Shown here: positions 33,709 to 44,636 of the stretch, in pieces
Position numbering within the stretch: the stretch's first letter is position 1
Layout of the letters: every line of letters starts with the position of its first letter
Assembly (NCBI GenBank): GCA_949987565.1
Contig: OX465117.1
Location: forward strand, 6,572,621-6,636,620
Origin: Luidia sarsii
Lineage: Eukaryota; Echinodermata; Asteroidea; Paxillosida; Luidiidae
Length of the DNA: 64,000 bases
Direction of reading: 5' to 3'
Translations under genes and position numbers: made by a program
The notes under the pieces: model-generated
Told to the model about the DNA's origin: nothing
What the model saw: the letters and a program-made list of their open reading frames with translations, nothing else
Databases searched by the model: none

Positions 33709-36700
33709 CTAATGAATATTAATGAGGTCATGCGTTTTTCAGAATTTCCCAAATCATTCGGCAAACAGGGACATTTATCTTTTGACAGCTTTGGAGACAG
33801 TCTTTGGAAACATCTCTTTAGGGTCCAAAATATGTGATGTCATCATGGCGTCATCAAAGTAAGCAATTTCGAAACCCACCCAAGTCACTGGCTGATCTTC
33901 TGAAAACTTAGACGGTTATTCAGTGTGCATTCTATGACGTGTGAAAAACAGATGCGGAACAGCTCTGTTTCTTATTCAGTCAAATCGTTCTGGACACCTA
34001 CTTTTGTACTTTACTTTCTCAGGTCGACTTCAGATGGTCCAAAGATGGTCCTTGAAGAAATTTGAATTGATGACGTCATCGGGTGTTGAGTAACGTCACT
34101 TTAAAGAGCCATTTTTGCCCCTTACGATTTGTGCACGTTTTGTTATCACCTTCGTGATTTTGGCACTTAATTATAACTTATAGACTTGGTACGCTCTCAG
34201 ACAACCAGCAAGAGATGCTCCAAGAAGAAATTTGAAACGATGACGTCATAAGGTGTCAAGCTACATCACTTTTCTGTTCTCATAGTTTCTGTACACGTCT
34301 TTCATGTTGGGTATTTTTGCAGTACGTTACATAATTTTGACAGTTTATCTGATATCTGATTACCTGACATCTGGTACTTAGAAGACCATCCATAGATGAC
34401 CCTGACAAAAAATCAAAACGATGACGTCATCATATTTTAAGTTATTTCACTTTGAAGAGGCATGTTTTCCCCATGGGTTTTGCACATTTTCATGTGCTGC
34501 GTCACGTGACATTAAAACTGCTTTATTTTAACTGATATGTAGAGAGACGGTGGAAATTGTACTGATTGGAGTATCAAGCCTTGGCTACTTGGTCGGGGAG
34601 TCTAACACTGGCAGATATTAGAACAACACGGACACGGGTTTCTGGTTTCTGTTTTCTGGTTTCACCTTGTGTTTTCTTTTCTTTCTTTCTTTTTGCCAGT
34701 AATAAGTCCTTCAAAATTGAGGGATTGGAATGGATGTTTGACGATAGGATAAATCAACAGATGGTGGGAGCCATGATGGTTTTGCTGTAGTTGCGAACAG
34801 CGATCTCAATAGTTGTAAATAAGAAAGTACATAAACCTGCATGTTCATGTACTAAATAAAAAGCCGTCTCTTGGCTGAAGTAGACCAGTTTCAACAGATA
34901 TGTTGTTTGAAGTAACTGCTTCAGGTTGAAACTTTGCTTGAGTTTAGATTTTCACATCACGTCAAAACCTCGCTAACATTTTCACTTGAACATTTCTACA
35001 TGTATGCCATTAATTTATGCACTGCGAAACAGCTTGTGTTTGTCCACAAACACGTTTCTAGTTTCACATTATTTTGCTATACAAATGCTGGTGAATAAAA
35101 AAAATAAAGTTTGAGAATATCTGCCACCATGATATAATTTTTGACGACCTTATCCGGACACGATGGAAACTTCGATAAAAAAGAACCATACGAGCACGTA
35201 AATCCGTCACTCACACATTGTGCTGAAAGACATTTTGTTTCGCTGTTCTTAAATCAGGCAAGAGAGGGCGCCCCAATAATACTTCCAAATTATCAATCTT
35301 TGGATTTCAATCTTGTGGAGGAGCATTTCCCTGCAGCAGTTACGTCCCCACTGTTTGTTATTAAACGATATGGAGTAAAATGTTCCACGTATTCATCATC
35401 CCCTGAACGCCCCATTGTCTGAAACCGCAAGGGGTATTTTTGACTGTGCAGATGGACCCGATTTGCCATGTCCCTTCTGCCCCACCATACAAACCGTCCC
35501 ATTATCGGCGAGGTGAATCAGAGTTCATGTGAAACCGCAGCATGTACTTTGTGCGTGCTGGCATACATGCGGAATTGAAAGACGCGATTCCTGAATAGGG
35601 TTTTGTGTTTCACATGCCACGGCGCCGGAATATTTCCAAAAGACCTTGACGAAAATATGCTCGTTAAAGTAAAGTTGTCGTTACTACATGCAATTAAGAG
35701 TCGACTGTACATGTACATACTGAGAACTGTACGTAGTGCAGTAAGTTAAGCAGGAGATTTGTCTGTCATGTGTGGCCCGATTTCAGTACTTTAAATCCTG
35801 TTCAGTTGAGTATAGTTGAACCATGTAGCCCTTTTAGTGTTTACTTTCACGTAGTTTTACTCATTTTACAAGGGCTACAGTGAATGCATATAATATACAT
35901 AATATTGTTTTATATGTACACGTACTGTACACTTACAGTACTATTATACAGTACAGTACAACGTGGTGAATGTCTGTATAAAACTCCTATAATCCGCATT
36001 GTGTATGTAATAAGTACTGGCAACTAGTAAACATCCTGGTGGCAGTATGGAAATTTCCCACTGCTGGTACAGTATGTAGATTTGATGATCTGCTCTGATC
36101 GACTTATCAATTAATAGGAATGGCCTTCTTTCAACTCTAGGTGGCAGTGAGAAATTCTTCCTGTAAAAACCTGTGATGGCATCTGTGTGTTCCCGGACCA
36201 AACCAACAAGATCCACTCACTTTAGGCCGGGAAAAGGACAGCAAATCCAAGGGGTGTGGTATCGTGAATCCCGCTCTGGTTTCTCAAACTCCTTCCAAAG
36301 TCTTCCGGTATACAATTCATCGCGGATTTCTGCCGAAAAGATAAATTTTTGGCCCATTATTTGGGGGAGCAAGGTACGAGCGTTTCAATTAGAGTGGAGC
36401 CTAGTTGCGGTGACCATAACCCTCATCCTCACCAACCATTACCCTCAGGGTTATGGGACTCGGGTGTACAAAAAAAAGGCTGGATCGTGTCGATTTGGTC
36501 AGAAATTGTCGAAGTACATACAGAGGTACCTGTACATGCACTGTAGTCCTTGTACGATGATCAACAACAAAAATGTTGAAAAGCTTAAAAATTGCTACAG
36601 TTACAATAGCCCTTTACCCGTTTTAGTTACCGTTAATCTGTAAGGATTAAATTCAAAAGCTTATGGTTTTTTTAAGGTCCAGACATCCTAATAAGATGCA

Positions 36701-37058
36701 TTCTCTCTGTGGAGTCCGAGTGTGGACTGGTGTGGTCTTGATGATGAGCACTACGATAAAGCCGTGTTTGTTTGGATTGTGAATTTGCCGATTCATGCTT
36801 CACATCCCCCCCCCCCTGTGTGAAAACAGTTATTTTGATTATTAGTAGGAATACTATCTGTGTTCCAGTGTCTCTGGTGAATAACCACCATTCATTACTT
36901 GTATTTGCCAAACGGAGAGTAGCATGTGAACATCCAGTGAAAAAAACGAACCCAGTGAGAGTCAGTCATGTTTTCCTGTTGTGCTTCTTCTGAAAAAAAA
37001 GTGTATTTGAAAGACAACACTACAAATTGAATTTGTTAACAAGAATGGGAACAAAATT
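33709..37058. other. No supported gene; dispersed repeats (unit 2)
   Basis: Duplicate of 21643-24995 with scattered substitutions and small indels. Confidence 0.5.
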
Positions 37059-37060
37059 TA

Positions 37061-37148
37061 GTGGGCCTGACGTTTCGATCCTAGCAGGACCTTTCTCAAA
37101 GGCAGAGTGACATGGACAAAATAGATACATGTACACGAAAATGTGGAT
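37061..37148 (-). mobile_element. Penelope-like 3' tail remnant (unit 2)
   Basis: Copy of 24996-25083. Homology to unit 1 stops at the AAAATGTGGATGA junction, so a breakpoint of the unit-2 rearrangement lies here. Confidence 0.7.
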
Positions 37149-37299
37149 GAAAGTAGTGTACTGGGCTAGTATGTCACAGTTTGACCTTTTGACCGAGTTA
37201 CTGGGGTTGTGACGTCACTTAGAGTGACGTAATGGTGTAAAAACGGGAGATAATCCCTCGGACAATGCGCGGCGTTAATCCGATTAAATCGACCGTTCG
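37149..37299. other. Unique breakpoint sequence in unit 2
   Basis: It is absent from unit 1. It contains TGACGTCACTTAGAGTGACG. It joins the Penelope-like remnant to the middle of a zinc-finger linker at GGATCCACACCAACG. Confidence 0.7.
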
Positions 37300-39375
37300 G
37301 TGGGGATCCACACCAACGAAAAACCCTTTCAGTGTGCAGAATGTGGCCGAGCCTTCAATCGGCAGAGCAACCTTACGCAGCACATTAGGATCCACACCAA
37401 CGAGAAACCCTTTCAGTGTGCAGAATGTGGCCGAGCCTTCAATCAGCAGAGCAACCTTCGGCGGCACGTAAAGACCCACACCAATGAGAAACCCTTTCAG
37501 TGTGCAGAATGTGGCCGAGCCTTCAATCAGCAGAGCAACCTTAGGCGGCACGTAAAGACCCACACCAATGAGAAACCCTTTCTGTGTGCAGAATGTGGCC
37601 GAGCCTTCAATCAGCAGAGCAACCTTAGGCGGTACGTAAAGATCCACACCAATGAGAAACCCTTTCAGTGTGCAGAATGTGGCCGAGCCTTCAATCAGCA
37701 GAGCAACCTTCGGCGGCACGTAAAGACCCACACCAATGAGAAACCCTTTCAGTGTGCAGAATGTGGCCGAGCCTTCAATCAGCAGAGCAACCTTAGGCGG
37801 CACGTAAAGATCCACACCAATGAGAAACCCTTTCTGTGTGCAGAATGTGGCCGAGCCTTCAATCAGCAGAGCAACCTTAGGCGGCACGTAAAGATCCACA
37901 CCAATGAGAAACCCTTTCAGTGTGCAGAATGTGGCCGAGCCTTCAATCAGCAGAGCAACCTTAGGCGGCACGTAATGATCCACACCAATGAGGAACCCTT
38001 TCTGTGTGCAGAATGTGGCCGAGCCTTCAATCAGCAGAGCAACCTTCGGCGGCACGTAAAGATCCATTCAAACCGGCAGCTCTTCCCCGATACCAAAAAT
38101 GGAGCTTTGTTCCGTTCCTTCCACTCTCAGAAAAAGCACCTTCAGGTCCACAGGGACCAAGCCCCCAGAGGGATCATAGAATTCAACGCTAACACATCGA
38201 GTCATTCCAGGAAGAGGGCCTATACCATAGAGAAGCATGGAGAGGAAAAAGCTAGGCCTCGTTCCTCAGCCTCTGCATCATATCAAATTGCTGCAGCATC
38301 TGATTCAGATTCCTACCCGCGAAGGGATGTCTCGGCAGGGGACATGGCTGCCAGCTCTGACCTCTGCAGCAGGACATTCAAGACACCCAGGAGACTCTCG
38401 AAGCATCGCGTAGCCAGCCACTTAGCAGACACCCTGAGTGGTTCAGTTGCAAGCACCAATGAAAGACCAAAGCATGTTTGCTCATACTGCGGTAGGACGT
38501 GGAAGTGGAGGAGTTGCCTAGTCAGGCATCTTAGGATCCATACCAACGAGAAACCCTTTCAGTGTGCAGTATGTGGCTGTGCCTTTAATCAGCAGGGCAC
38601 CCTTCGGAAGCACGTAAAGATCCACTCCAATGAGAAACCCTTTCAGTGTGTAGAATGTGGCCAAGCCTTTGATCAGCAGTGCTACCTTCAGAAGCATGTA
38701 AGGATTCACTCAAATGAGAAACACTTTCAGTGTGCAGAATGTGGCCGAGCCTTCAAATTAAAGTGTCTGCTTCGGCGACACGTAAAGGTCCACTCCAATG
38801 AGAAACCCATTCAGTGTGCAGAATGTCGCAAAGCCTTCAAACACCAGTGCTGCCTTCGGCAGCACGTAAGGATCCACTCAAATGAGAAACCCTTTCAGTG
38901 TGCAGAATGTGGCCGAGCCTTCAAACTGAAGAGGTACCTTCGGTGCCACGTTAAGATCCACTCAAACCGGCAGCTCTTCCCCGATACCAAAGGTGAACCT
39001 TTGTTCCGTTCCTTCCATTTTCAGAACAAGCACCTTCAGATCCACAGGGACCAAGCCCCCAGAGGGATCACGGAGCGCACAGCTCACACATCCAGTCATG
39101 CCGGGAACAGGTCCCATACCATAGAGAAGCACGGAGAGATTTGCCCAGAGGGGAAAAAACCGTCTCATTCCTCGTCCTCCGCAACAGAGCAAAGCGTCGC
39201 AGCATCTGATTCAGCTCCCTTGCCCAGACCGGATGTCTCCACCGGGGATGAGGCTGCATCCCAAGCGACCCGGCCAGGGTTTCAGTGTAGTGTTTGCGGA
39301 AAGAATCTTCACAACGCAGTCAAACTTGAGGAGCATGGTCGCATCCACATGAACGAGAGACCCTTCTGCTGCTAA
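37288..39375 (+). CDS. C2H2 zinc-finger array protein, frame 2 (5' truncated, premature stop)
   Basis: Duplicate of frame 1 with a different first array. Nine tandem fingers (37312-38066) are nearly all identical, with helix FNQQSNLRRH. A spacer follows, then six fingers (about 38476-38960), a second spacer and one more finger. The frame opens at 37288 after a TAA without an ATG, because unique sequence (37149-37299) replaces the 5' part. It ends at TAA 39373-39375, where frame 1 has TAT, losing the last finger. Finger 4 has tyrosine instead of the first zinc-binding histidine (LRRYVKIH). The protein is open for 691 codons otherwise, so decay is recent, or the piece may be expressed from an upstream exon not visible here. 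Confidence 0.65.
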   Translation: MDRSVGIHTNEKPFQCAECGRAFNRQSNLTQHIRIHTNEKPFQCAECGRAFNQQSNLRRHVKTHTNEKPFQCAECGRAFNQQSNLRRHVKTHTNEKPFLCAECGRAFNQQSNLRRYVKIHTNEKPFQCAECGRAFNQQSNLRRHVKTHTNEKPFQCAECGRAFNQQSNLRRHVKIHTNEKPFLCAECGRAFNQQSNLRRHVKIHTNEKPFQCAECGRAFNQQSNLRRHVMIHTNEEPFLCAECGRAFNQQSNLRRHVKIHSNRQLFPDTKNGALFRSFHSQKKHLQVHRDQAPRGIIEFNANTSSHSRKRAYTIEKHGEEKARPRSSASASYQIAAASDSDSYPRRDVSAGDMAASSDLCSRTFKTPRRLSKHRVASHLADTLSGSVASTNERPKHVCSYCGRTWKWRSCLVRHLRIHTNEKPFQCAVCGCAFNQQGTLRKHVKIHSNEKPFQCVECGQAFDQQCYLQKHVRIHSNEKHFQCAECGRAFKLKCLLRRHVKVHSNEKPIQCAECRKAFKHQCCLRQHVRIHSNEKPFQCAECGRAFKLKRYLRCHVKIHSNRQLFPDTKGEPLFRSFHFQNKHLQIHRDQAPRGITERTAHTSSHAGNRSHTIEKHGEICPEGKKPSHSSSSATEQSVAASDSAPLPRPDVSTGDEAASQATRPGFQCSVCGKNLHNAVKLEEHGRIHMNERPFCC

Positions 39376-39605
39376 TACTGCGTCCGAGCCTTCAAGCGAA
39401 AGGACACATTGAACCAGCGCATGCAGACACACACGAAGAAGGCAACTCGGGAAGGCGTGGTGCCCGAGACAAGCTTCAGCATCGGAGAACCGAGTGGACT
39501 GGAGCAGCCTGTAGATCACGTGGCAAGTCAGTCAGCTGGAGGAGTCGTGATTACATCGGAGACGCTTGGAGGTGGAAGCGGTCTCATCTGCCCCGCATCT
39601 TGCAG

Positions 39606-39716
39606 ACCTCCCTATCCCCTCCCCTATCCCCCTCCCCTATCCCCCTCCCCTATCCCCCTCCCCTATCCCCCTCCCCTATCCCCCTCCCCTATCCCCCTCC
39701 CCTATCCCCCTTACGA
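39606..39716. repeat. (CCCCTCCCCTAT)n array, left block
   Basis: Pyrimidine-only 11-12-bp units, starting exactly where homology to unit 1 ends. The same units resume at 40291 after a LINE fragment. Confidence 0.9.
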
Positions 39717-40290
39717 AAAAGGCGATGGACAATACGAGTCACCTCCTCCACGATCGGGTTTCAGCCGCTGCCACTAACGCCAACGAACAGCGCCTCAAGT
39801 CGCGTCGACCTTTCTCGCGACACGCTGCCCATCTCGTCACAAACAACTATGTTCCTCCCATGACATGGAACGACTATATCGATGCTGGCCCACCTCTAAT
39901 TCGATCTGCCTGTCCCCCGCCCAGCCCGTCACTGCCGCCCGGTGCTGACCTACCGCGAAAGCAGTGGGTGCGACTAAATCGCCTTCGCTCCGGCACTGCT
40001 CGCGTCGGTGAGACCCTTCAGCGTTGGGGCGTACAAGAAGCAGCCTCATGCCCATGTGGCCACCCGACCCAGACCGTGGAACACGTGGTGACGGACTGCG
40101 CCTTGTTCAAGTCGCCAGGGGACCTCACTGCTCTTCGCTGTCCAAACGCCGAAACAAGATCTTGGCTCAGCGAACTGCCAATTGAGCTTTAACTTTGATT
40201 TGACCTTGATTTTTGTTGATTTTTATTTTTATATTGTTGATGTTTTAACAAACGCTTATATATATATATATATGTGTGTATATATACATA
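39717..40290 (+). mobile_element. LINE C-terminal fragment inside the CCCTAT-type array
   Basis: From about 39717 to the stop at 40190 the frame shows a non-LTR retrotransposon C-terminus: RKQWVRLNRLRSGTARVGET, then CPCGHPTQTVEHVVTDC (C-x-C-x7-H-x4-C zinc-knuckle-like) and ETRSWLSELPIEL. An AT-rich 3' end with a (TA)n tract follows (40255-40290). The open frame running in from the left through the array is accidental. Confidence 0.75.
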
Positions 40291-40915
40291 TATATTCCCC
40301 TCCCTATCCCCCTCCCTATCCCCCTCCCTATCCCCCTCCCTATCCCCCTCCCTATCCCCCTCCCTATCCCCTCTCCTGTCCCCCTCTCCTGTCCCCCTCC
40401 CCTACCCCCTCCGCATCCCCATCACCTCACCACCCCTCCCCTATCCCCATCCCTATCCCCTCCCCTATCCCCTCCCATACCCCCCTCCCCTATCCCCCTC
40501 CCCTATCCCCCCTCCCCTATCCCCTCCCATATCCTCCTCCCTATCCCACTCCCCTATCCCCCTCCCTATCCCCCTCCCTATCCCCCTCCCTATCCCCCTC
40601 CCTATCCCCCTCCCTATCCCCCTCTCCTGTCCCCCTCTCCTGTCCCCCTCACCTACCCCCTCCGCATCCCCATCACCTCACCACCCCTCCCCTATCCCCA
40701 TCCCTATCCCCTCCCCTATCCCCTCCCATACCCCCCTCCCCTATCCCCCTCCCCTATCCCCCTCCCCTATCCCCTCCCATATCCTCCTCCCTATCCCACT
40801 CCCCTATCCCCCTCCCTATCCCCCTTCCTATCCCCCTCCCCAATCCCCTCCCCAATCCCATCCCCAATCCCCCTCCCTATCAACTCCCTATCAACTCCCC
40901 TATCCCCCTCCCTGG
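40291..40915. repeat. (CCCCCTCCCTAT)n array, right block, with a duplicated ~250-bp superunit
   Basis: The variant run CCTACCCCCTCCGCATCCCC and ATCACCTCACCACCCC occurs at about 40400 and again at about 40650, so a block of about 250 bp was duplicated as a whole. It resembles telomere repeats but has CCCTAT, not CCCTAA. Confidence 0.9.
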
Positions 40916-40950
40916 GAACCAGGGTTGAACATTTCAGCCCCGGCGTGAGG

Positions 40951-41531
40951 CTTATACCCTTTCCCCATTACTTATACCCTTTTCCCATTACTTATACCCT
41001 TTTCCCATTACTTATACCCTTTCCCCATTACTTATTCCCTTTCCCCATTACTTATACCCTTTCCCCATTACTTATACCCTTTCCCCATTACTTATACCCT
41101 TTTCCCATTACTTATACCCTTTCCCCATTACTTATACCCTTTCCCCATTACTTATACCCTTTCCCCATTACTTATACCCTTTCAACATTACTTATACCCT
41201 TTCCACATTACTTATACCCTTTTCCCATTACTTATACCCTTTCCCCATTACTTATACCCTTTTCCCATTACTTATACCCTTTCCCCATTACTTATACCCT
41301 TTTCCCATTACTTATACCCTTTCCCCATTACTTATACCCTTTCCCCATTACTTATACCCTTTCCCCATTACTTATACCCTTTCCCCATTACTTATACCCT
41401 TTCCACATTACTTATACCCTTTTCCCATTACTTATACCCTTTCCCCATTACTTATACCCTTTCCACATTACTTATACCCTTTTCCCATTACTTATACCCT
41501 TTCCCCATTACTTATACCCTTTTCCCATTAC
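40951..41531. repeat. 20-bp minisatellite, about 29 units
   Basis: The unit is TTATACCCTTTCCCCATTAC, with few variants (TTTCCC, TTCCAC, TTCAAC). All units are exactly 20 bp, so the array repeats every 60 bp in all frames and stays open. The open frames are artefacts of this. Confidence 0.95.
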
Positions 41532-41698
41532 AAACTGCTTAACCCTGAGATTTGCCGCCCCATGGTTAAGCAGCATTTCTTACCCCGGGGGTTCGTTAAC
41601 TCTTAGTTCTGTTCATCATCAACCCGGAATTTCGCTAAACCCGGGGCAAGGACGATTCCACGCATTTCAGCCGTTAACCCCGAGATTCCCATCCTTAA

Positions 41699-42060
41699 AG
41701 GCACAATACAACATTGGGATGATCGGGTTACATCGATGTCCACAGATTTCCTTCTATTTTACACAGTTTGTAGATGGTCATGATAGAAACCTCATGTTGA
41801 AATCTTACGGTCTGGGATGCTGTACTTCTCGAAAAATCTTCACTCAAACATCGACAAATAGTTTATTACTCACGAGGAATAAACTATTTCTTACACTACA
41901 GAACGGTGCGAAAACCGTGACTTTTTTTGCCTTTTTCTACTTTCTCAGATTACCATTAAGAGCTAAAACCTTCGCAGGATTTCTATTTTGGAATGTTTAT
42001 TGGTTTAACACACAAACTGCGGCAATATTTTGACTTTTTTTCCAATGTTGTACAGGGCCT
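41699..42060. mobile_element. TTAA-flanked MITE family 3, subfamily b, copy 1
   Basis: TTAA at 41695-41698 and 42061-42064 flank inverted ends AGGCACAATACAACATTGG and CCAATGTTGTACAGGGCCT. The interior is shared with 58310-58684 (CTTACGGTCTGGGATGCTGT, ACGGTGCGAAAACCGTGAC). It is non-coding. The TTAA target is typical of piggyBac-like mobilisation. Confidence 0.8.
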
Positions 42061-42064
42061 TTAA

Positions 42065-42965
42065 CCCTGGTCGTGAGCAGGAATAACGAGCCCCGGGGTA
42101 ACGGCCGATTTTTTTTATTTTTTTTTTTTTTTTTTGGGGGGGGGGTTCTTATTTAACCCCGGGGCGGGAAAGGTGTAGTGGCAAACCTACTGGCAACCAT
42201 TTCCAGCCCGGGGTATATTTGGGTTGAGGCTTGCCGTTCCCCCCACCCCCCCCCCCCCCCCGAGATAACCCGGAGATTTCATAGTGGGAAAGGGGTCATA
42301 TTTCCCGGCACGAAACCTGTAGTGACAGTCTCCAGAATAACTCTTCTGCTGTAGTTTTCTTGCCGTTGATGGCTCCTTTACCTTAACCCTGCTCGAGCCA
42401 GGCCTGCCACCTTTTGGCAATCATGTGATTTGATCACCTGACCTGGTAGTAAACCCTAGCTAGCCCAGATCCCGGAATATCCTAAGTTGGGTCTGGCCAC
42501 TATGTTCAGAGGGCATCACAGGCATCTAAAAGCAAGCGTTTTGCCCCAGTTTCTTTGGAATACCCTGTACACGTCAAGCCTAGAAGCATTCAAATTCGGA
42601 AACAAACCACAACCTGGATTTTCAGGTCGTGTCAGACGGAGAGGGAGCCCGTGCCTATGAAAATCCCAGTGCATGGGGTCAACGCGGGGTTGAACTCTGG
42701 GGTGACTTGCCCTGGAGTGTCTAGTGAAAAAAGGCTTTATTTCTGCATGTCAACCCATACATTGCCATACTTTTTTTGCGGCCGAACCTGACTGGAAGGA
42801 TCTTCGTGTGAATGACCTTAGCAAACAGGATGAAACCGAAACAAAGTTCATTATCGTTCAGTCCGGAACGCGCCCCCTGCTGACAGGGGATCGTTATCGA
42901 GTAAGTACAGCAACCACAATGTCAACGACGACCACAACATTAAAAAAAAGAAAAACATTATAACC
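42065..42965. other. No supported gene; homopolymer tracts
   Basis: It contains T and G homopolymers (about 42110-42145) and a C homopolymer (about 42240-42262) next to GGGGTTAA/TTAACCCC-like motifs. No coding frame is supported. Confidence 0.45.
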
Positions 42966-43525
42966 AAAACTATAACTGCAACTGCATCAATATACATATA
43001 CACATACACCTATACATCTACACCTACATTTACAACTACACCTACCCCTACACTTACAACTACACATACACCTACACTTACACCTACATTTTACAACTAC
43101 ACCTACACTTATATCTACACCTACACTTACAACTAAAACTACACCTACACCTATATCTACACCTACACTTACAACCAAAACTACACCTACACTTACAACT
43201 ACACATACACCTACATCTACACCTACACTTACAATTAAAACTACAACTACACCTACACTTACAACTACACATACACCTACACTTACAACTACACATACAC
43301 CTACATCTATACCTACATCTACACCTACACTTACAACTAAAACTGCACCTACACTTACAACTACTCATACAGCTACATCTACATTTTACAACTACACCAT
43401 ACCTACACCTAGTCCTACACCTACACCTACAACTACACCTACAACTACACCTACATTTTACAACTACACCTACATTTAACAACTACACCTACAACTACAC
43501 CTACACTAGAAGTACAACCATACTT
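42966..43525. repeat. (ACACCT/ACAACT)n microsatellite
   Basis: Imperfect hexanucleotide array (CTACACCTACACTTACAACT and variants). The antisense frames rich in C, K and R read the repeat. Confidence 0.9.
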
Positions 43526-43725
43526 ATTTGTGTATCCTTGTGGAGACATTGCTTTGTTCTACACCATACCTACACCTAGTCCTACACCTACACCTACAAC
43601 TACACCTACAACTACACCTACATTTTACAACTACACCTACATTTAACAACTACACCTACAACTACACCTACACTAGAAGTACAACCATACTTATTTGTGT
43701 ATCCTTGTGGAGACATTGCTTTGTT
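43390..43725. repeat. 168-bp tandem duplication at the end of the array
   Basis: 43390-43558 and 43559-43725 are near-identical, including the non-repetitive end GTGTATCCTTGTGGAGACAT and TGCTTTGTTC. The copy boundary falls inside the microsatellite. Confidence 0.85.
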
Positions 43726-43985
43726 CCCGTGCACTATATACAACTGAACGAGAACCGCTGCTTTAAAAATGCTCCCATTTCAACCACATTATTTTTCCTG
43801 GGTAGAAATGTTGACCGTATGTCCCTTATAATATTATATAACACTGCAATTTGCGACGGATTCTTACCATCAGAAAATACCAGTTTAGTGAAACCCGTGT
43901 AGGGACATATACAATACAATTTCCCTGGGGAGACCTATTCAACCTATTGGACTAGGTCTCCACAAGGCACTAGATTCGGGCCCAA
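43690..43985 (+). repeat. Diverged copy of the GT92 B/C 3' flank
   Basis: Shares, in reverse, GTGGAGACATTGCTTTGTT, AATGCTCCCATTTCAACCAC, CTGGGTAGAA and GTCTCCACAAGGCA with 17745-18080 and 29810-30145. It may be a relic of another GT92 copy's 3' flank or a dispersed repeat; no GT92 coding sequence adjoins it. Confidence 0.6.
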
Positions 43986-44632
43986 CTATACACCTATACC
44001 TACACCTACAAGTACAGCTAAAACGACTTCGACAACGACAATAACAACGATAGCTGATGGCGGATAGAGCATACTGTTATCAAAATCCTGACTCTGTTTT
44101 AAGCTCTTCACAGAACAGCACAAACGCAAAAGAGGAGATTGCTGATGCATGGTGTCACCGCAAACTTGCCTGAAGTGCGTCGCCTGAAAGTACAACAACG
44201 CAAGTTGCATCGGGGCAAACACACGCGCACAGAGTACAAGGGCAATGGCAGAGGAAGCGCGGCCTTCGAAGGCGGGAGAGAATAATTATTTTCTTTTCCT
44301 TTTCCACACAAAGACGGGTATGTTTGCGCAGTGAACAACCCTCATTGTTCGCTGCAAAGCCAGGGGAACTCTGGCGGTGATTTGTTCGCTCGGATGATCG
44401 GTTGAAAGGCGTAAAAAAGCTACACGTATACACACCAGGTGGTTCGCATAATAGTATCACTGCAAGCTTGAACGCGTGCACCCATCTGATCCGAAAAATG
44501 GCGTCGTCATTAAACCAAACGGTATGACACAGCACTACGAATCCGCAGGCAATAACCGTCTCCTTGAAACTGGCTGTTCTTGACACACGCATTTTGGAAC
44601 CCCTGCTAACATGGCAAACGAATGGATACGTT
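43986..44632. other. No supported gene
   Basis: An antisense frame at 44155-44592 (145 codons) has no recognisable domain and no supporting context. Confidence 0.4.
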
Positions 44633-44636
44633 TTAA

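Larger units (their letters stand above)
28727..39606. repeat. Segmental duplication, unit 2
   Basis: Tandem copy of unit 1, in the same orientation. The left boundary (ATGTGAGATTTATTTTTCTA) cuts off the 3' part of zinc-finger frame 1. The right boundary is at a CCCTAT-type tandem array. It contains GT92 gene C and zinc-finger frame 2. About 150 bp of novel sequence at 37149-37299 replaces the 5' part of the zinc-finger region. Confidence 0.95.

Noticed and set aside
39606..40915. Internal telomeric repeat
   Set aside because: The unit is CCCTAT with variable C and T runs, not CCCTAA.
40951..41531. CRISPR-like array
   Set aside because: The repeats are contiguous with no unique spacers, in a eukaryotic context.
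40182..42033. Open frames of 224-585 codons rich in proline, serine and leucine
   Set aside because: They read the CCCTAT-type array and the 20-bp minisatellite.
44155..44592. 145-codon antisense frame
   Set aside because: No domain, no clear start context, and biased composition.
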